From Pandoraea commovens (lineage in GTDB: Bacteria > Pseudomonadota > Gammaproteobacteria > Burkholderiales > Burkholderiaceae), in contig NZ_CABPSA010000009.1 in assembly GCF_902459615.1 (NCBI RefSeq), positions 1 through 64,000 on the forward strand: a stretch of DNA of 64,000 bases, written 5' to 3'. The notes under the pieces are model-generated. The model saw only the letters and a program-made list of their open reading frames with translations, made no database searches and had not been told where the DNA came from. Below are positions 16,841 through 25,634 of this stretch, in pieces. The first letter of the stretch is position 1, and each line of letters starts with the position of its first letter. Position numbers and translations under genes: made by a program.

Positions 16841-19624
16841 ATGACGGACTCCTCCTCACCAGAGAACGGCAGAGACACGCCCGGGCACGGCGCACCGCCG
16901 GTTGTTCATGTCGTGGACGTCACGCTCAAGTACGGCCGCAAGACGGTCGCGCTCGATAGCGTCTCCATCGACATCCCGGCGAACTGCATGGTCGGGCTGA
17001 TCGGGCCGGACGGTGTCGGCAAATCGACGCTGCTCTCGCTCATCGCAGGCGCACGTGCCGTGCAGACGGGCACCGTCGAAGCGCTCGGCGGCGACATGGC
17101 AAGCAAAGCGCACCGCGACCTCGTCTGCCCGCGCATCGCCTACATGCCGCAAGGGCTGGGCAAGAACCTGTATCCGACGCTCTCCGTCGAGGAGAACCTG
17201 CAATTCTTCGCGCGCCTGTTCGATCACGACGCCGCAGAGCGACGCCGCCGCATCGACGACCTCACGCGCAGCACAGGTCTGCATCCGTTCCTCGATCGTC
17301 CGGCGGGCAAGCTCTCCGGTGGCATGAAGCAGAAGCTCGGTCTGTGCTGCGCACTGATCCACGATCCCGATCTGCTGATTCTCGACGAGCCGACCACCGG
17401 CGTGGACCCGCTCGCCCGCGCGCAGTTCTGGGATCTGATCGCGCGCATCCGACGCGAACGTCCGGCGATGAGCGTGATCGTCGCGACCGCCTACATGGAT
17501 GAAGCACAGCGCTTCGACTGGCTCGTCGCAATGGACGCAGGCAATATCCTCGCAACCGGCACACCGACCGAGTTGCTCGCCCGCACGCAGCGCGACAACC
17601 TCGAAGCCGCCTTCATCGATTTGCTGCCGGAAGAGAAGAAACGCGGTTACGAGCCGGTCGTGATTCCGTCGTTGCATATCGACGAACACACCGAGATCGC
17701 CATCGAGGCCAAAGGGCTGACAATGCGCTTCGGCGATTTCGTCGCCGTCGATCATGTGGACTTCCGGATTCGTCGCGGGGAAATCTTCGGCTTCCTCGGC
17801 TCGAACGGCTGCGGCAAGTCGACCACGATGAAGATGCTCACGGGCCTGCTGCAAGCGAGCGAAGGACAGGCGTGGTTGTTCGGTCACGAGGTCGACCCGA
17901 AGGACATCGACACGCGCCGTCGCGTGGGCTACATGTCGCAGGCGTTCTCGCTCTACACCGAACTCACGGTGCATCAGAACCTCGTGCTGCATGCGCGACT
18001 GTTCCACGTGCCTGAGGCCGAAGTCGACGCACGTGTCGACGAGATGGTGCAGCGCTTCGGACTGGCCGACGTGCTCGACACGTTGCCCGACAGCATTCCG
18101 CTTGGCATGCGTCAGCGTCTGTCGCTGGCCGTGGCGATGGTGCACAAACCCGAACTGCTGATCCTCGACGAACCGACGTCGGGCGTCGATCCGGTTGCGC
18201 GCGACAACTTCTGGCGTCTGCTGGTGGAGTTGTCCCGGCGTGACCGCGTGACGATCTTCATCTCCACGCACTTCATGAACGAGGCCGACCGCTGCGACCG
18301 CATCTCGCTGATGCACGCGGGCAAGGTACTTGTCTCCGATCCGCCCGCGAAGATCACGAAGGACAAAGGCGCCCACACGCTCGAACAGGCGTTCATCGAA
18401 TATCTGGTGGAGGCCGGTGGCGGCACCCCGGAAGCCCCCGAGACACCGAAGACGGAAGTGGCTGCCACCGCTGCGACACCGTCACACGCGAAGCTCAAGG
18501 GCTTCTCGCTCGGCCGGATGATCAGCTACCTCTGGCGCGAAACGCTGGAGTTGCAACGCGATCCGGTGCGCGCCACGCTGGCGCTGGTCGGCTCGCTCGT
18601 GCTCATGCTGGTGATGGGGTACGGCATCAGCATGGACGTCGAGGATCTGCGCTACGCAGTGCTCGACCGCGACCAGACCACGATGAGCCAGAACTACGCC
18701 CTCAACATCGCGGGGTCGCGTTACTTCATCGAACAACCGCCGATCACCGATTACGACGACATGGACCGCCGCCTGCGCGACGGCGAACTCGCGCTGGCCA
18801 TCGAGATTCCACCGGGTTTCGCGCGCGACGTGTCACGCGGCAAAGCCGTGCAGATCGGCGCGTGGATCGACGGCGCGATGCCGATGCGTGCCGAAACCGT
18901 GCAAGGCTATGTGCAAGGCATGCATCAGAACTGGCTGGCCGATCAGTCCTTGCGACGGCTCGGCGTCAAGCCAACGGCGTCGCTCGACATCGAGACGCGC
19001 TTTCGCTACAACCCCGACGTCAAGAGCCTTCCTGCGATGGTCCCGGCCGTGATTCCGTTGCTGTTGCTGATGCTCCCGGCGATGCTCACGGCGCTCTCCG
19101 TCGTGCGCGAGAAGGAACTCGGCTCGATCCTGAATCTGTACGTGACGCCCGTCACGCGCACGGAATTCCTGATCGGCAAGCAGATTCCGTATGTGGCGCT
19201 CGCCATGCTGAACTTCCTGCTCATGGCGCTCATCGCCGTGACGCTCTTCGGCGTGCCCATCAAGGGAAGTTTCCTGACGCTGGTTACGGCGGTCTTCATT
19301 TTCAACGTGGTCGCCACGGGTATCGGCCTGCTCGCGTCCACCTTTACCCGCAGTCAGATCGCGGCCCTGTTCTTCACGATGATCGGCACGATGATCCCGG
19401 CGATTCAGTTCTCCGGCATGCTCACGCCGGTGCCGTCGATGGAGGGCTCGGGCCGGTTCATCGGCGAGATCTATCCGGCGACTTACATGCTGATCATCAG
19501 TCGCGGCGTCTTCAACAAGGCGCTTGGCTTCGGCGATCTCGGCAACGCCTTCTGGCCGATGCTCATCGCCGTGCCCGTGATTCTGGGCGCGACGGTCCTG
19601 CTGCTCAAGAAACAGGACAAGTGA
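16841..19624 (+). CDS. rbbA: RbbA-like fused ABC transporter (two ATPase domains plus permease)
   Basis: 927 residues. NBD1 has Walker A GPDGVGKS (55-62), signature LSGGMKQK (158-165) and Walker B LLILDEP. NBD2 has Walker [10 protein letters not shown] (320-328), Walker [11 protein letters not shown] and a degenerate signature PLGMRQR (420-426) in place of LSGGQ. From about residue 580 an ABC-2 permease domain follows, with a large extracytoplasmic loop and about six helices. The order YhiI-RbbA-YhhJ matches the E. coli operon. The E. coli name reflects a proposed ribosome-associated ATPase; here an exporter role with the neighbours is more natural. Confidence 0.9.
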   Translation: MTDSSSPENGRDTPGHGAPPVVHVVDVTLKYGRKTVALDSVSIDIPANCMVGLIGPDGVGKSTLLSLIAGARAVQTGTVEALGGDMASKAHRDLVCPRIAYMPQGLGKNLYPTLSVEENLQFFARLFDHDAAERRRRIDDLTRSTGLHPFLDRPAGKLSGGMKQKLGLCCALIHDPDLLILDEPTTGVDPLARAQFWDLIARIRRERPAMSVIVATAYMDEAQRFDWLVAMDAGNILATGTPTELLARTQRDNLEAAFIDLLPEEKKRGYEPVVIPSLHIDEHTEIAIEAKGLTMRFGDFVAVDHVDFRIRRGEIFGFLGSNGCGKSTTMKMLTGLLQASEGQAWLFGHEVDPKDIDTRRRVGYMSQAFSLYTELTVHQNLVLHARLFHVPEAEVDARVDEMVQRFGLADVLDTLPDSIPLGMRQRLSLAVAMVHKPELLILDEPTSGVDPVARDNFWRLLVELSRRDRVTIFISTHFMNEADRCDRISLMHAGKVLVSDPPAKITKDKGAHTLEQAFIEYLVEAGGGTPEAPETPKTEVAATAATPSHAKLKGFSLGRMISYLWRETLELQRDPVRATLALVGSLVLMLVMGYGISMDVEDLRYAVLDRDQTTMSQNYALNIAGSRYFIEQPPITDYDDMDRRLRDGELALAIEIPPGFARDVSRGKAVQIGAWIDGAMPMRAETVQGYVQGMHQNWLADQSLRRLGVKPTASLDIETRFRYNPDVKSLPAMVPAVIPLLLLMLPAMLTALSVVREKELGSILNLYVTPVTRTEFLIGKQIPYVALAMLNFLLMALIAVTLFGVPIKGSFLTLVTAVFIFNVVATGIGLLASTFTRSQIAALFFTMIGTMIPAIQFSGMLTPVPSMEGSGRFIGEIYPATYMLIISRGVFNKALGFGDLGNAFWPMLIAVPVILGATVLLLKKQDK

Positions 19625-20832
19625 TGGCTAGCCCGAACGCACCGCAAGCCTCCCCATCCACAGCGCGCGACACCAGCGCCACGCCGCCGCGTCGCAAGCA
19701 TCCGTGGTTGCGGCATGTCGCGAACATCTACCGGCTCGGCGTGAAGGAGCTTTGGAGTCTCGTGCGTGACCCGATGATGCTGGTGCTCATCGTCTATACG
19801 TTCACCGCATCGGTCTATTCGGCGGCCACGGCACAACCCGAGACGTTGCACATGGCCCCCATCGCCATCGTGGACGAAGACGCCTCGCCGCTTTCGCAGC
19901 GCATCGTCTCGGCGTTCTACCCGCCGCAGTTCACCACGCCGCAGATGATTACGGCGAACGCTGTCGACCGGGGCATGGACGAGGGCGCGTACACGTTTGC
20001 GCTGAACATTCCGCCGAACTTCCAGCGCGACCTGCTGGCGGGGCGCGCGGCCGAAGTACAGCTCAATGTCGACGCCACGCGCATGAGTCAGGCGTTCTCG
20101 GGCAGCGGCTATGTGCAGCAGATCGTGTCGGCGGAAGTGCGCGAATTCCTTCAGCGATACCGATCCACGCCGGAGTTGCCCGTCGACCTGGCGTTGCGCG
20201 TGCGCTTCAATCCGACGCTGGAGCGGGCGTGGTTCGGCGCGCTGATGCAGATCATCAACAACATTACGATGCTGTCGATCATTCTGACGGGCGCGGCGCT
20301 GATCCGTGAGCGCGAGCACGGCACCATCGAGCACTTGCTCGTCATGCCGGTGACACCGACCGAGATCATGCTGGCGAAAGTCTGGTCGATGGGGCTGGTC
20401 GTGCTGATCGCGGCGGCCATGTCGCTGTGGTTGATCGTGAGCGGCGCGCTGCACGTGCCGATTGGCGGGTCGGTGGCGTTGTTCCTGCTGGGGGCCACGC
20501 TGCACCTGTTCGCCACCACGTCGATGGGCATCTTTCTCGCGACGCTCGCGCGCTCGATGCCGCAGTTCGGCATGTTGTTGATTCTGGTGCTACTGCCGCT
20601 GCAAATGCTCTCGGGCGGGAACACGCCGCGTGAAAGCATGCCGAAGCTGGTGCAGGACGTGATGCTCGCCGCGCCCACGACGCACTTCGTCGAACTGGGT
20701 CAGGCCATTCTGTTCCGTGGCGCCGGGATCGGCGTCGTGTGGGTGCAGTTCGCAGCGCTTGCGATCATCGGCGCGGTGTTCTTCGCTTTCTCGCTGCGAC
20801 GTTTTCGTCGCACGCTCAGTTCGATGGCATGA
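19624..20832 (+). CDS. ABC-2 type permease (YhhJ-like)
   Basis: Inner-membrane permease subunit, 402 residues. One N-terminal helix (MMLVLIVYTFTASVY) precedes a periplasmic domain of about 170 residues. Five more helices follow, with the ABC-2 signature region ALIREREHGTIEHLLVMPVTPTEIMLAK. The start ATG overlaps the RbbA-like stop (ATGA), so translation is coupled. It completes the outer membrane/fusion/ATPase-permease/permease set. Transported substrate unknown; YhiI-RbbA-YhhJ relatives are usually described as multidrug or unknown exporters. Confidence 0.9.
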   Translation: MASPNAPQASPSTARDTSATPPRRKHPWLRHVANIYRLGVKELWSLVRDPMMLVLIVYTFTASVYSAATAQPETLHMAPIAIVDEDASPLSQRIVSAFYPPQFTTPQMITANAVDRGMDEGAYTFALNIPPNFQRDLLAGRAAEVQLNVDATRMSQAFSGSGYVQQIVSAEVREFLQRYRSTPELPVDLALRVRFNPTLERAWFGALMQIINNITMLSIILTGAALIREREHGTIEHLLVMPVTPTEIMLAKVWSMGLVVLIAAAMSLWLIVSGALHVPIGGSVALFLLGATLHLFATTSMGIFLATLARSMPQFGMLLILVLLPLQMLSGGNTPRESMPKLVQDVMLAAPTTHFVELGQAILFRGAGIGVVWVQFAALAIIGAVFFAFSLRRFRRTLSSMA

Positions 20833-20913
20833 CGAGGATCACGAGGGCCCGTCGCCGTTCTCGGACGCGGCTTTCCGCCAACCCCGTCATGCCGGATTTG
20901 TGAGGTCATTGCC

Positions 20914-23355
20914 ATGCCCGCCAAGTCGTCTGCCGCACTGGAACGCCGCTCGTCTCAGTCCCTCCGAAGCGCTCGCGCCACATCGTCCGCCGCCACCGGT
21001 GACGCGCCGTGGCTAGCCGCCAATCCGTGGCTCGCCAATCTGCCGTGGATGTCGGCCGCCGCCGAGTATGCCGTCGACGCGTGGCAGCGCAGCGTGCTGT
21101 TCGCCGACGTCATGCGTCAGCGCGGCAATCAGTATCAGGCGCATCTGGCCGAGTCGGCGCCCAACGTGCTCGACTTCGACGCCGAGGTGATTCTCGACGC
21201 CCACGAGCTGCCGCGTCCCTGCAACTATTGCCTGATGCGCATCGTGCCGCCGAAGGACACGCCCACACTGCCGAATGCGCGTCCGTTCGTCGTGGTCGAT
21301 CCGCGTGCGGGGCACGGTCCCGGCATCGGTGGCTTCAAGCCCGACAGCGAGATCGGTGCGGCGTTGCGCGCGGGGCATCCGTGCTATTTCGTCGGCTTCC
21401 TGCCCGACCCTGTCCCCGGACAAACGGTCGAGGACGTGATGCGCGCCGAAGCGGCGTTTCTCGAGAAGGTCATTTCGATGCATCCGGAGAGTGCAGGCAA
21501 ACCGGCGGTCATCGGCAACTGTCAGGCCGGATGGCAGATTCTGATGACGGCCGCGATGCGCCCCGAACTGTTCGGCCCGATCATCGTGGCGGGCGCACCG
21601 GTGTCCTATTGGGCGGGCTGGCGCGGACGCAATCCGATGCGCTACTCCGGTGGTCTGCTCGGCGGCAGTTGGCTCACGGCGCTCACGAGCGATCTCGGCG
21701 ACGGCCGGTTCGATGGCGCGTGGCTGGTGCAGAACTTCGAAAGTCTCGATCCGGCGAACACGCTCTGGCGCAAGAAGTATCACCTGTATGCGAACGTCGA
21801 CACGGAGGCACAGCGCTATCTCGGCTTCGAGAAGTATTGGGGCGGGCACGTCTTCCTGAACGCGCAGGAGATGCAATACATCGTCGACAACCTGTTCGTC
21901 GGCAACCGGCTCACGAGCGCGGAGCTGATCACGAGCGATGGCATCCGAATCGACTTGCGCAACATCCGCTCACCCATCGTGGTGTTCTGTTCATACGGCG
22001 ACAACATCACACCGCCACCGCAAGCGCTCGGCTTCGTGACGGACATGTATCGCGACGACGCGGAAGTACTCAGTCACGATCAGACCATCGTCTACGCCAC
22101 CCACGACAGCATTGGCCATCTCGGCATCTTCGTGTCTGGCAGCACCGGGCGTAAGGAGCATCGCAAGTTCGTCAACAACATCGATCTGATCGACGTGTTG
22201 CCCGCAGGCATCTATCAGGCACAGATCGCCGACAAGACCGACGACACGCTGCACGGCGAGCTGGCCGAAGGCGATTACGTGATGTCGATTCAGCGCCGCA
22301 GTGTGGAGGACGTGCGCGCCATCGTGCAACCGGATACGCAAAGCGACCGGCGCTTCGCAGCGGTGGCGCATCTGTCCGACATTCACCTGGGGTTGTATCG
22401 CAGTCTCGTGCAGCCGTGGGTGCGCGCGATGGTGACGCCGACGTCGGCCTACTGGATGAGGTTGCTGCATCCCCTGCGTGTGAGCTACGAGCTGTGGTCG
22501 GATCGCAATCCGTTTGCGGCACCGTTCGCCGAGAAGGCGGAACGCGTGCGGGAGACGCGTCATACCGTGTCTTCCGACAATCCCTTCCTTGCTTTGGAGA
22601 CGGCCGTGTCGACGGCGATCGAGGCGTCGCTGAACTTCTACCGCGACATTCGCGACGACGGTTACGAGAAGGCGTTCGAGACGATCTACGGTCAACCGTG
22701 GGTGCAAGCGCTCGCCGGGCTGCACGGCAGCGATGGCACCGCGGTACGGGTGCATCCGGGCACGTCGCCCGAGCATGTCGCGTTCGTGAAGGAAGCGCTG
22801 GAACTGCGCCGTCACGAGGTGCGTCAGGGCGGTGTGCTGGAAGCGGGGATTCGCGCGTTGCTCTGGGTGCACCGTCTGCATGGCGAAGCGGACGAGCGGC
22901 AGTTCAATCTCGCACGTTCGTTGCCGCGTGGCGACACCGAAATTTCGATTGAGCGCTTCCGCGAGATCATTCGGCGTCAGGCGGGTTTGCTGCGCATGGC
23001 GCCGAATGCCGCGATGGAGGCCATTCCGGGCATGCTGGCACAGGCGTCGCCAACGTCGATTCGGCTGGTGGCGAAGGCCGTGAAGGAGCTGAGTTTCGCG
23101 GTGCCTCTGGAGGATGGCGAACAGAGCGATCTGGAACGCGTGCTCGCCGTCTTCGAACGGGCCGCGCAAAAGCGCGAGGCCGACGTGGAAGGGACAGGTA
23201 AGACAAGCGTAGCGGCTAAGCCTCGCGCCACGACGAGTCGCAAGGCAACCTCTCCCGCCACCACGCCTCGTAAGCGGACGACTGCCACGAAGAAGTCCAC
23301 CACGACGGCCGCCGTCAAAACTACACGGACGTCGCGAGCGAAGAAGTCGGTCTGA
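20914..23355 (+). CDS. DUF3141 protein, PHA-synthase-like hydrolase with basic tail
   Basis: 813 residues of the DUF3141 family, related to alpha/beta-hydrolases of the polyhydroxyalkanoate synthase group. The lipase-like box GNCQAG has a Cys nucleophile (C203), as in PhaC. A downstream SYGDNITPP supplies a candidate Asp and HDSIGHLGIF a candidate His. From about residue 765 the tail is low-complexity, rich in Lys, Arg, Thr and Ala (TSRKATSPATTPRKRTTATK), like histone H1-type or PhaF tails. It lies 81 bp after the permease gene, same strand. Its 3' end overlaps the convergent sensor kinase gene by 35 bp. The family's enzymatic role is not established. Confidence 0.85.
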   Translation: MPAKSSAALERRSSQSLRSARATSSAATGDAPWLAANPWLANLPWMSAAAEYAVDAWQRSVLFADVMRQRGNQYQAHLAESAPNVLDFDAEVILDAHELPRPCNYCLMRIVPPKDTPTLPNARPFVVVDPRAGHGPGIGGFKPDSEIGAALRAGHPCYFVGFLPDPVPGQTVEDVMRAEAAFLEKVISMHPESAGKPAVIGNCQAGWQILMTAAMRPELFGPIIVAGAPVSYWAGWRGRNPMRYSGGLLGGSWLTALTSDLGDGRFDGAWLVQNFESLDPANTLWRKKYHLYANVDTEAQRYLGFEKYWGGHVFLNAQEMQYIVDNLFVGNRLTSAELITSDGIRIDLRNIRSPIVVFCSYGDNITPPPQALGFVTDMYRDDAEVLSHDQTIVYATHDSIGHLGIFVSGSTGRKEHRKFVNNIDLIDVLPAGIYQAQIADKTDDTLHGELAEGDYVMSIQRRSVEDVRAIVQPDTQSDRRFAAVAHLSDIHLGLYRSLVQPWVRAMVTPTSAYWMRLLHPLRVSYELWSDRNPFAAPFAEKAERVRETRHTVSSDNPFLALETAVSTAIEASLNFYRDIRDDGYEKAFETIYGQPWVQALAGLHGSDGTAVRVHPGTSPEHVAFVKEALELRRHEVRQGGVLEAGIRALLWVHRLHGEADERQFNLARSLPRGDTEISIERFREIIRRQAGLLRMAPNAAMEAIPGMLAQASPTSIRLVAKAVKELSFAVPLEDGEQSDLERVLAVFERAAQKREADVEGTGKTSVAAKPRATTSRKATSPATTPRKRTTATKKSTTTAAVKTTRTSRAKKSV

Positions 23356-24802
23356 GCTTCGACATGGCGGCGACGCGCGACGCATCGCCGCCATGCCCAC
23401 CGTCACCCACAGGCACGACCAACCGCGCCACCAATCCCCCACCCTCGCGTGGCGCGAATTCAAGCGTTGCGTCGAAACGCCTCGCAATCGCCTGCACGAT
23501 AGAGATGCCCAACCCTGCCCCCTCACCCTGCTGACGCCCCTGATCGCCCCGCCAGAATCGCTGGCCCAGTTGCGCCGTATGCGCAGCAGCAAGGCCCGGC
23601 CCTCGGTCGCTTACCTCTATGCAGTATCTTTGGTCCGGTTCGTCCAATGTCACCGACAACGTGATCTCGCTGCCTGCCGGGGAGTAACGCATCGCGTTGT
23701 CCAACAAATTTCTTAATGCCGTCGCCAGCATCGAACGCGGCAACACCGATCCTGTGTCTGTCGCTGAAATGCTAACCAGGATCCTGCCACTTCGACGACG
23801 GACCGGGGCCCCTTTCCCCTGCTCAGACATTGACCCAACTCGCATTGAAAAGGGGCCCCGATCCGTCTCTCCCATTTCAGTCAAAACCTCCTCGATCACC
23901 TCCGTCACCGACTCGCACCTGTCGTGCTCGTGGATCGGCGCGTCCGTCCTCGCCAATGTCATCAACTGATCCAACGTGTGGCCCAGTCGCTTTACGCCCG
24001 CACTCGCCTGCTGCAACGCCTGCTTCGACACACTGCCCTGCGTCAACGCCGCCACCTGCAAATGCGTGTCGATTGCCGTCAACGGCGTTCGCAACTCGTG
24101 CGCCGCACCATCCGTGAACGCCCTCTGGCCCACCAAGGTCTGCGCCAACCTGTCCAACCAACCATTCAACGCCACTACCACCGGCTTCAATTCCTTCGGC
24201 GCTTTGCCAATATCCACCGGCGTGGTGTCGTCAGTCCGCTTTCCACGCAACGTCGCGCGTAACGTCTCCAGTGGCGTCAGTCCCCTTCCGATACCCATCC
24301 ACAACGCCATCAGACCGCCAATGACCGCGATCAGGAATGGAATGCCCGCCGCACGCAACATGCCATTCGTCAACACAGCCCGTCGCTTGACGAGATCCGC
24401 CGTCATCACCTGATATCCCGCCGCGTCCTGCAATACATAGATGCGCCAGTTGCGGCCGTCGATCTCTCTTGTGCTGAAGCCCGTCGGCAACGTCATCGCC
24501 GACGTCTTGGGACTGCCGTCCGTCTGTGCCAGCACCGCGCCCTGCAACGACCGGATTTCGCAGGCGATCCCGTCACTTCCTCCCGCGCGAATGACCTCGC
24601 CCCAATCTCTCGGCTCGGGATGCGGCGAGAATGCCGCGCGCGCCATCAGGCCCGCCACCATGTTGGCCGACATCGCCAGACGCTCGTCGAGCGCTTCGTC
24701 AAGGCTCGCGCGCACGCCGCGCATCATCCATCCCGCCGCTGCCATCCAAAGCACGATCAGCGCCACGCCAGCGATCAGCACCGCCCTAAGTCGAAGGCTC
24801 AT
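23321..24802 (-). CDS. Sensor histidine kinase (QseC/PmrB-like)
   Basis: Inner-membrane kinase of 493 residues. Two helices (about 7-28 and 152-171) flank a periplasmic domain of about 120 residues. The dimerisation His235 is in AHELRTPLTA. The ATP site has N box LRNLLDNAMRYSP (N365 and N369), G1 DRGPGL and G2 GEGAGLGISIV. Residues about 310-352 form an unusual Ser/Gly-rich insertion before the N box. ATG at 24802 overlaps the regulator's stop codon and has GGAG 6 nt upstream. It phosphorylates the regulator next to it. The signal is unknown; QseC or PmrB relatives sense adrenergic-type signals or metals. Confidence 0.9.
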   Translation of the reverse strand: MSLRLRAVLIAGVALIVLWMAAAGWMMRGVRASLDEALDERLAMSANMVAGLMARAAFSPHPEPRDWGEVIRAGGSDGIACEIRSLQGAVLAQTDGSPKTSAMTLPTGFSTREIDGRNWRIYVLQDAAGYQVMTADLVKRRAVLTNGMLRAAGIPFLIAVIGGLMALWMGIGRGLTPLETLRATLRGKRTDDTTPVDIGKAPKELKPVVVALNGWLDRLAQTLVGQRAFTDGAAHELRTPLTAIDTHLQVAALTQGSVSKQALQQASAGVKRLGHTLDQLMTLARTDAPIHEHDRCESVTEVIEEVLTEMGETDRGPFSMRVGSMSEQGKGAPVRRRSGRILVSISATDTGSVLPRSMLATALRNLLDNAMRYSPAGSEITLSVTLDEPDQRYCIEVSDRGPGLAAAHTAQLGQRFWRGDQGRQQGEGAGLGISIVQAIARRFDATLEFAPREGGGLVARLVVPVGDGGHGGDASRVAAMSKLRPTSSLATSV

Positions 24803-25464
24803 GACAAGCTCCATCCCAACCGATATCCCAGACCGCGCGAGGTCTGGATGGCGTCGCATCCCAACTTGCGACGCACGTTATGTATGTGAACGTTCAGCAC
24901 ATTGCTGTTGATGCGCTCCGTCATGCCGTAAAGCCGCACGTGCAGCATGTCGGGCGACAACCAACGCCCCCGGCTGCTCGCCAGGTACGCGAGCAAATCG
25001 ACTTCGCGGCGCGACAGTTCGACCGGCGTGCCGTCGAGCCACGCCAGCCCGCTCGCGGGATCAAGCCGCAACGGGCCCGCCTCGATGATCTGCGCCGCAC
25101 GTCCATGCGTACGTCGCACCAATGCATGCAAGCGCGCCGCCAGTTCGCGCAGATCGAAGGGCTTGCTCATGTAGTCGTCGGCCCCGGCGTTCAAGCCCGA
25201 GATCCGGTGTTCGATGCCGTCGCGCGCGGTGAGGATCAGCACGGGAACGTCCGGCTCGACGGCACGAACGCTGGCGATCAGGTCGAGACCGTCGCCATCG
25301 GGCAGGCCGAGATCGAGCACCAACGCATCGAAGTTGTTCTCGGCATGCGCCGCCATGGCCGCCTCGCCGCACGCAGTCGCCTCGACCTGTATTCCCAAAG
25401 TCGAAAGCCCCGCAACGATGCCGCTCGTAATCAGAGGATCGTCTTCTACCAGCAGTACTCGCAT
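24799..25464 (-). CDS. OmpR-family response regulator (QseB/PmrA-like)
   Basis: 221 residues. The receiver domain has acidic pocket EDD (7-9), phosphoacceptor Asp51, Thr79 and Lys101. The C-terminal winged helix ends RRKLGCDAIQTSRGLGYRLGW, typical of OmpR/PhoB DNA-binding domains. It is co-transcribed with the kinase through an ATGA overlap and is divergent from dsbD. A direct repeat of PmrA/QseB type lies in the shared upstream region (25569-25585), so self-control and control of dsbD are both plausible. Confidence 0.93.
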   Translation of the reverse strand: MRVLLVEDDPLITSGIVAGLSTLGIQVEATACGEAAMAAHAENNFDALVLDLGLPDGDGLDLIASVRAVEPDVPVLILTARDGIEHRISGLNAGADDYMSKPFDLRELAARLHALVRRTHGRAAQIIEAGPLRLDPASGLAWLDGTPVELSRREVDLLAYLASSRGRWLSPDMLHVRLYGMTERINSNVLNVHIHNVRRKLGCDAIQTSRGLGYRLGWSLS

Positions 25465-25526
25465 TGATTCACGCCTCTCCCACGCGTCTCCGACGTCGCT
25501 CCGACGCCTCGTGACATGTTACGTAT

Positions 25527-25541
25527 ATCGCGCATCGCGAT
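25527..25541. promoter_or_regulatory. 15-bp palindrome in the divergent regulator/dsbD region
   Basis: ATCGCG-CAT-CGCGAT is a perfect inverted repeat lying between the response regulator and dsbD starts. Candidate binding site; the protein is unknown. Confidence 0.4.
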
Positions 25542-25568
25542 GATGCAGGACTGTTGGCGAGACGGGGT

Positions 25569-25585
25569 GTTAACTCTCGGTTAAT
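25569..25585. promoter_or_regulatory. Candidate response-regulator box (11-bp direct repeat)
   Basis: GTTAAC-TCTCG-GTTAAT gives two half-sites with an 11-bp period, the architecture of PmrA/QseB-type boxes ((C/G)TTAA, five bases, (C/G)TTAA). It is 50 bp before the dsbD start and about 105 bp from the regulator start. It probably binds the neighbouring OmpR-type regulator. Confidence 0.6.
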
Positions 25586-25634
25586 CGTTCTGCGCCACGC
25601 TCTGTCTTGCTTCGACCGCCCCGAGGAGAACAGA

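Noticed and set aside
25554-25634. Longer dsbD starting at TTG 25554
   Set aside because: No ribosome site; would overlap the predicted regulator box and put 27 polar residues before the signal peptide. The TTG at 25635 has a good GGAG.
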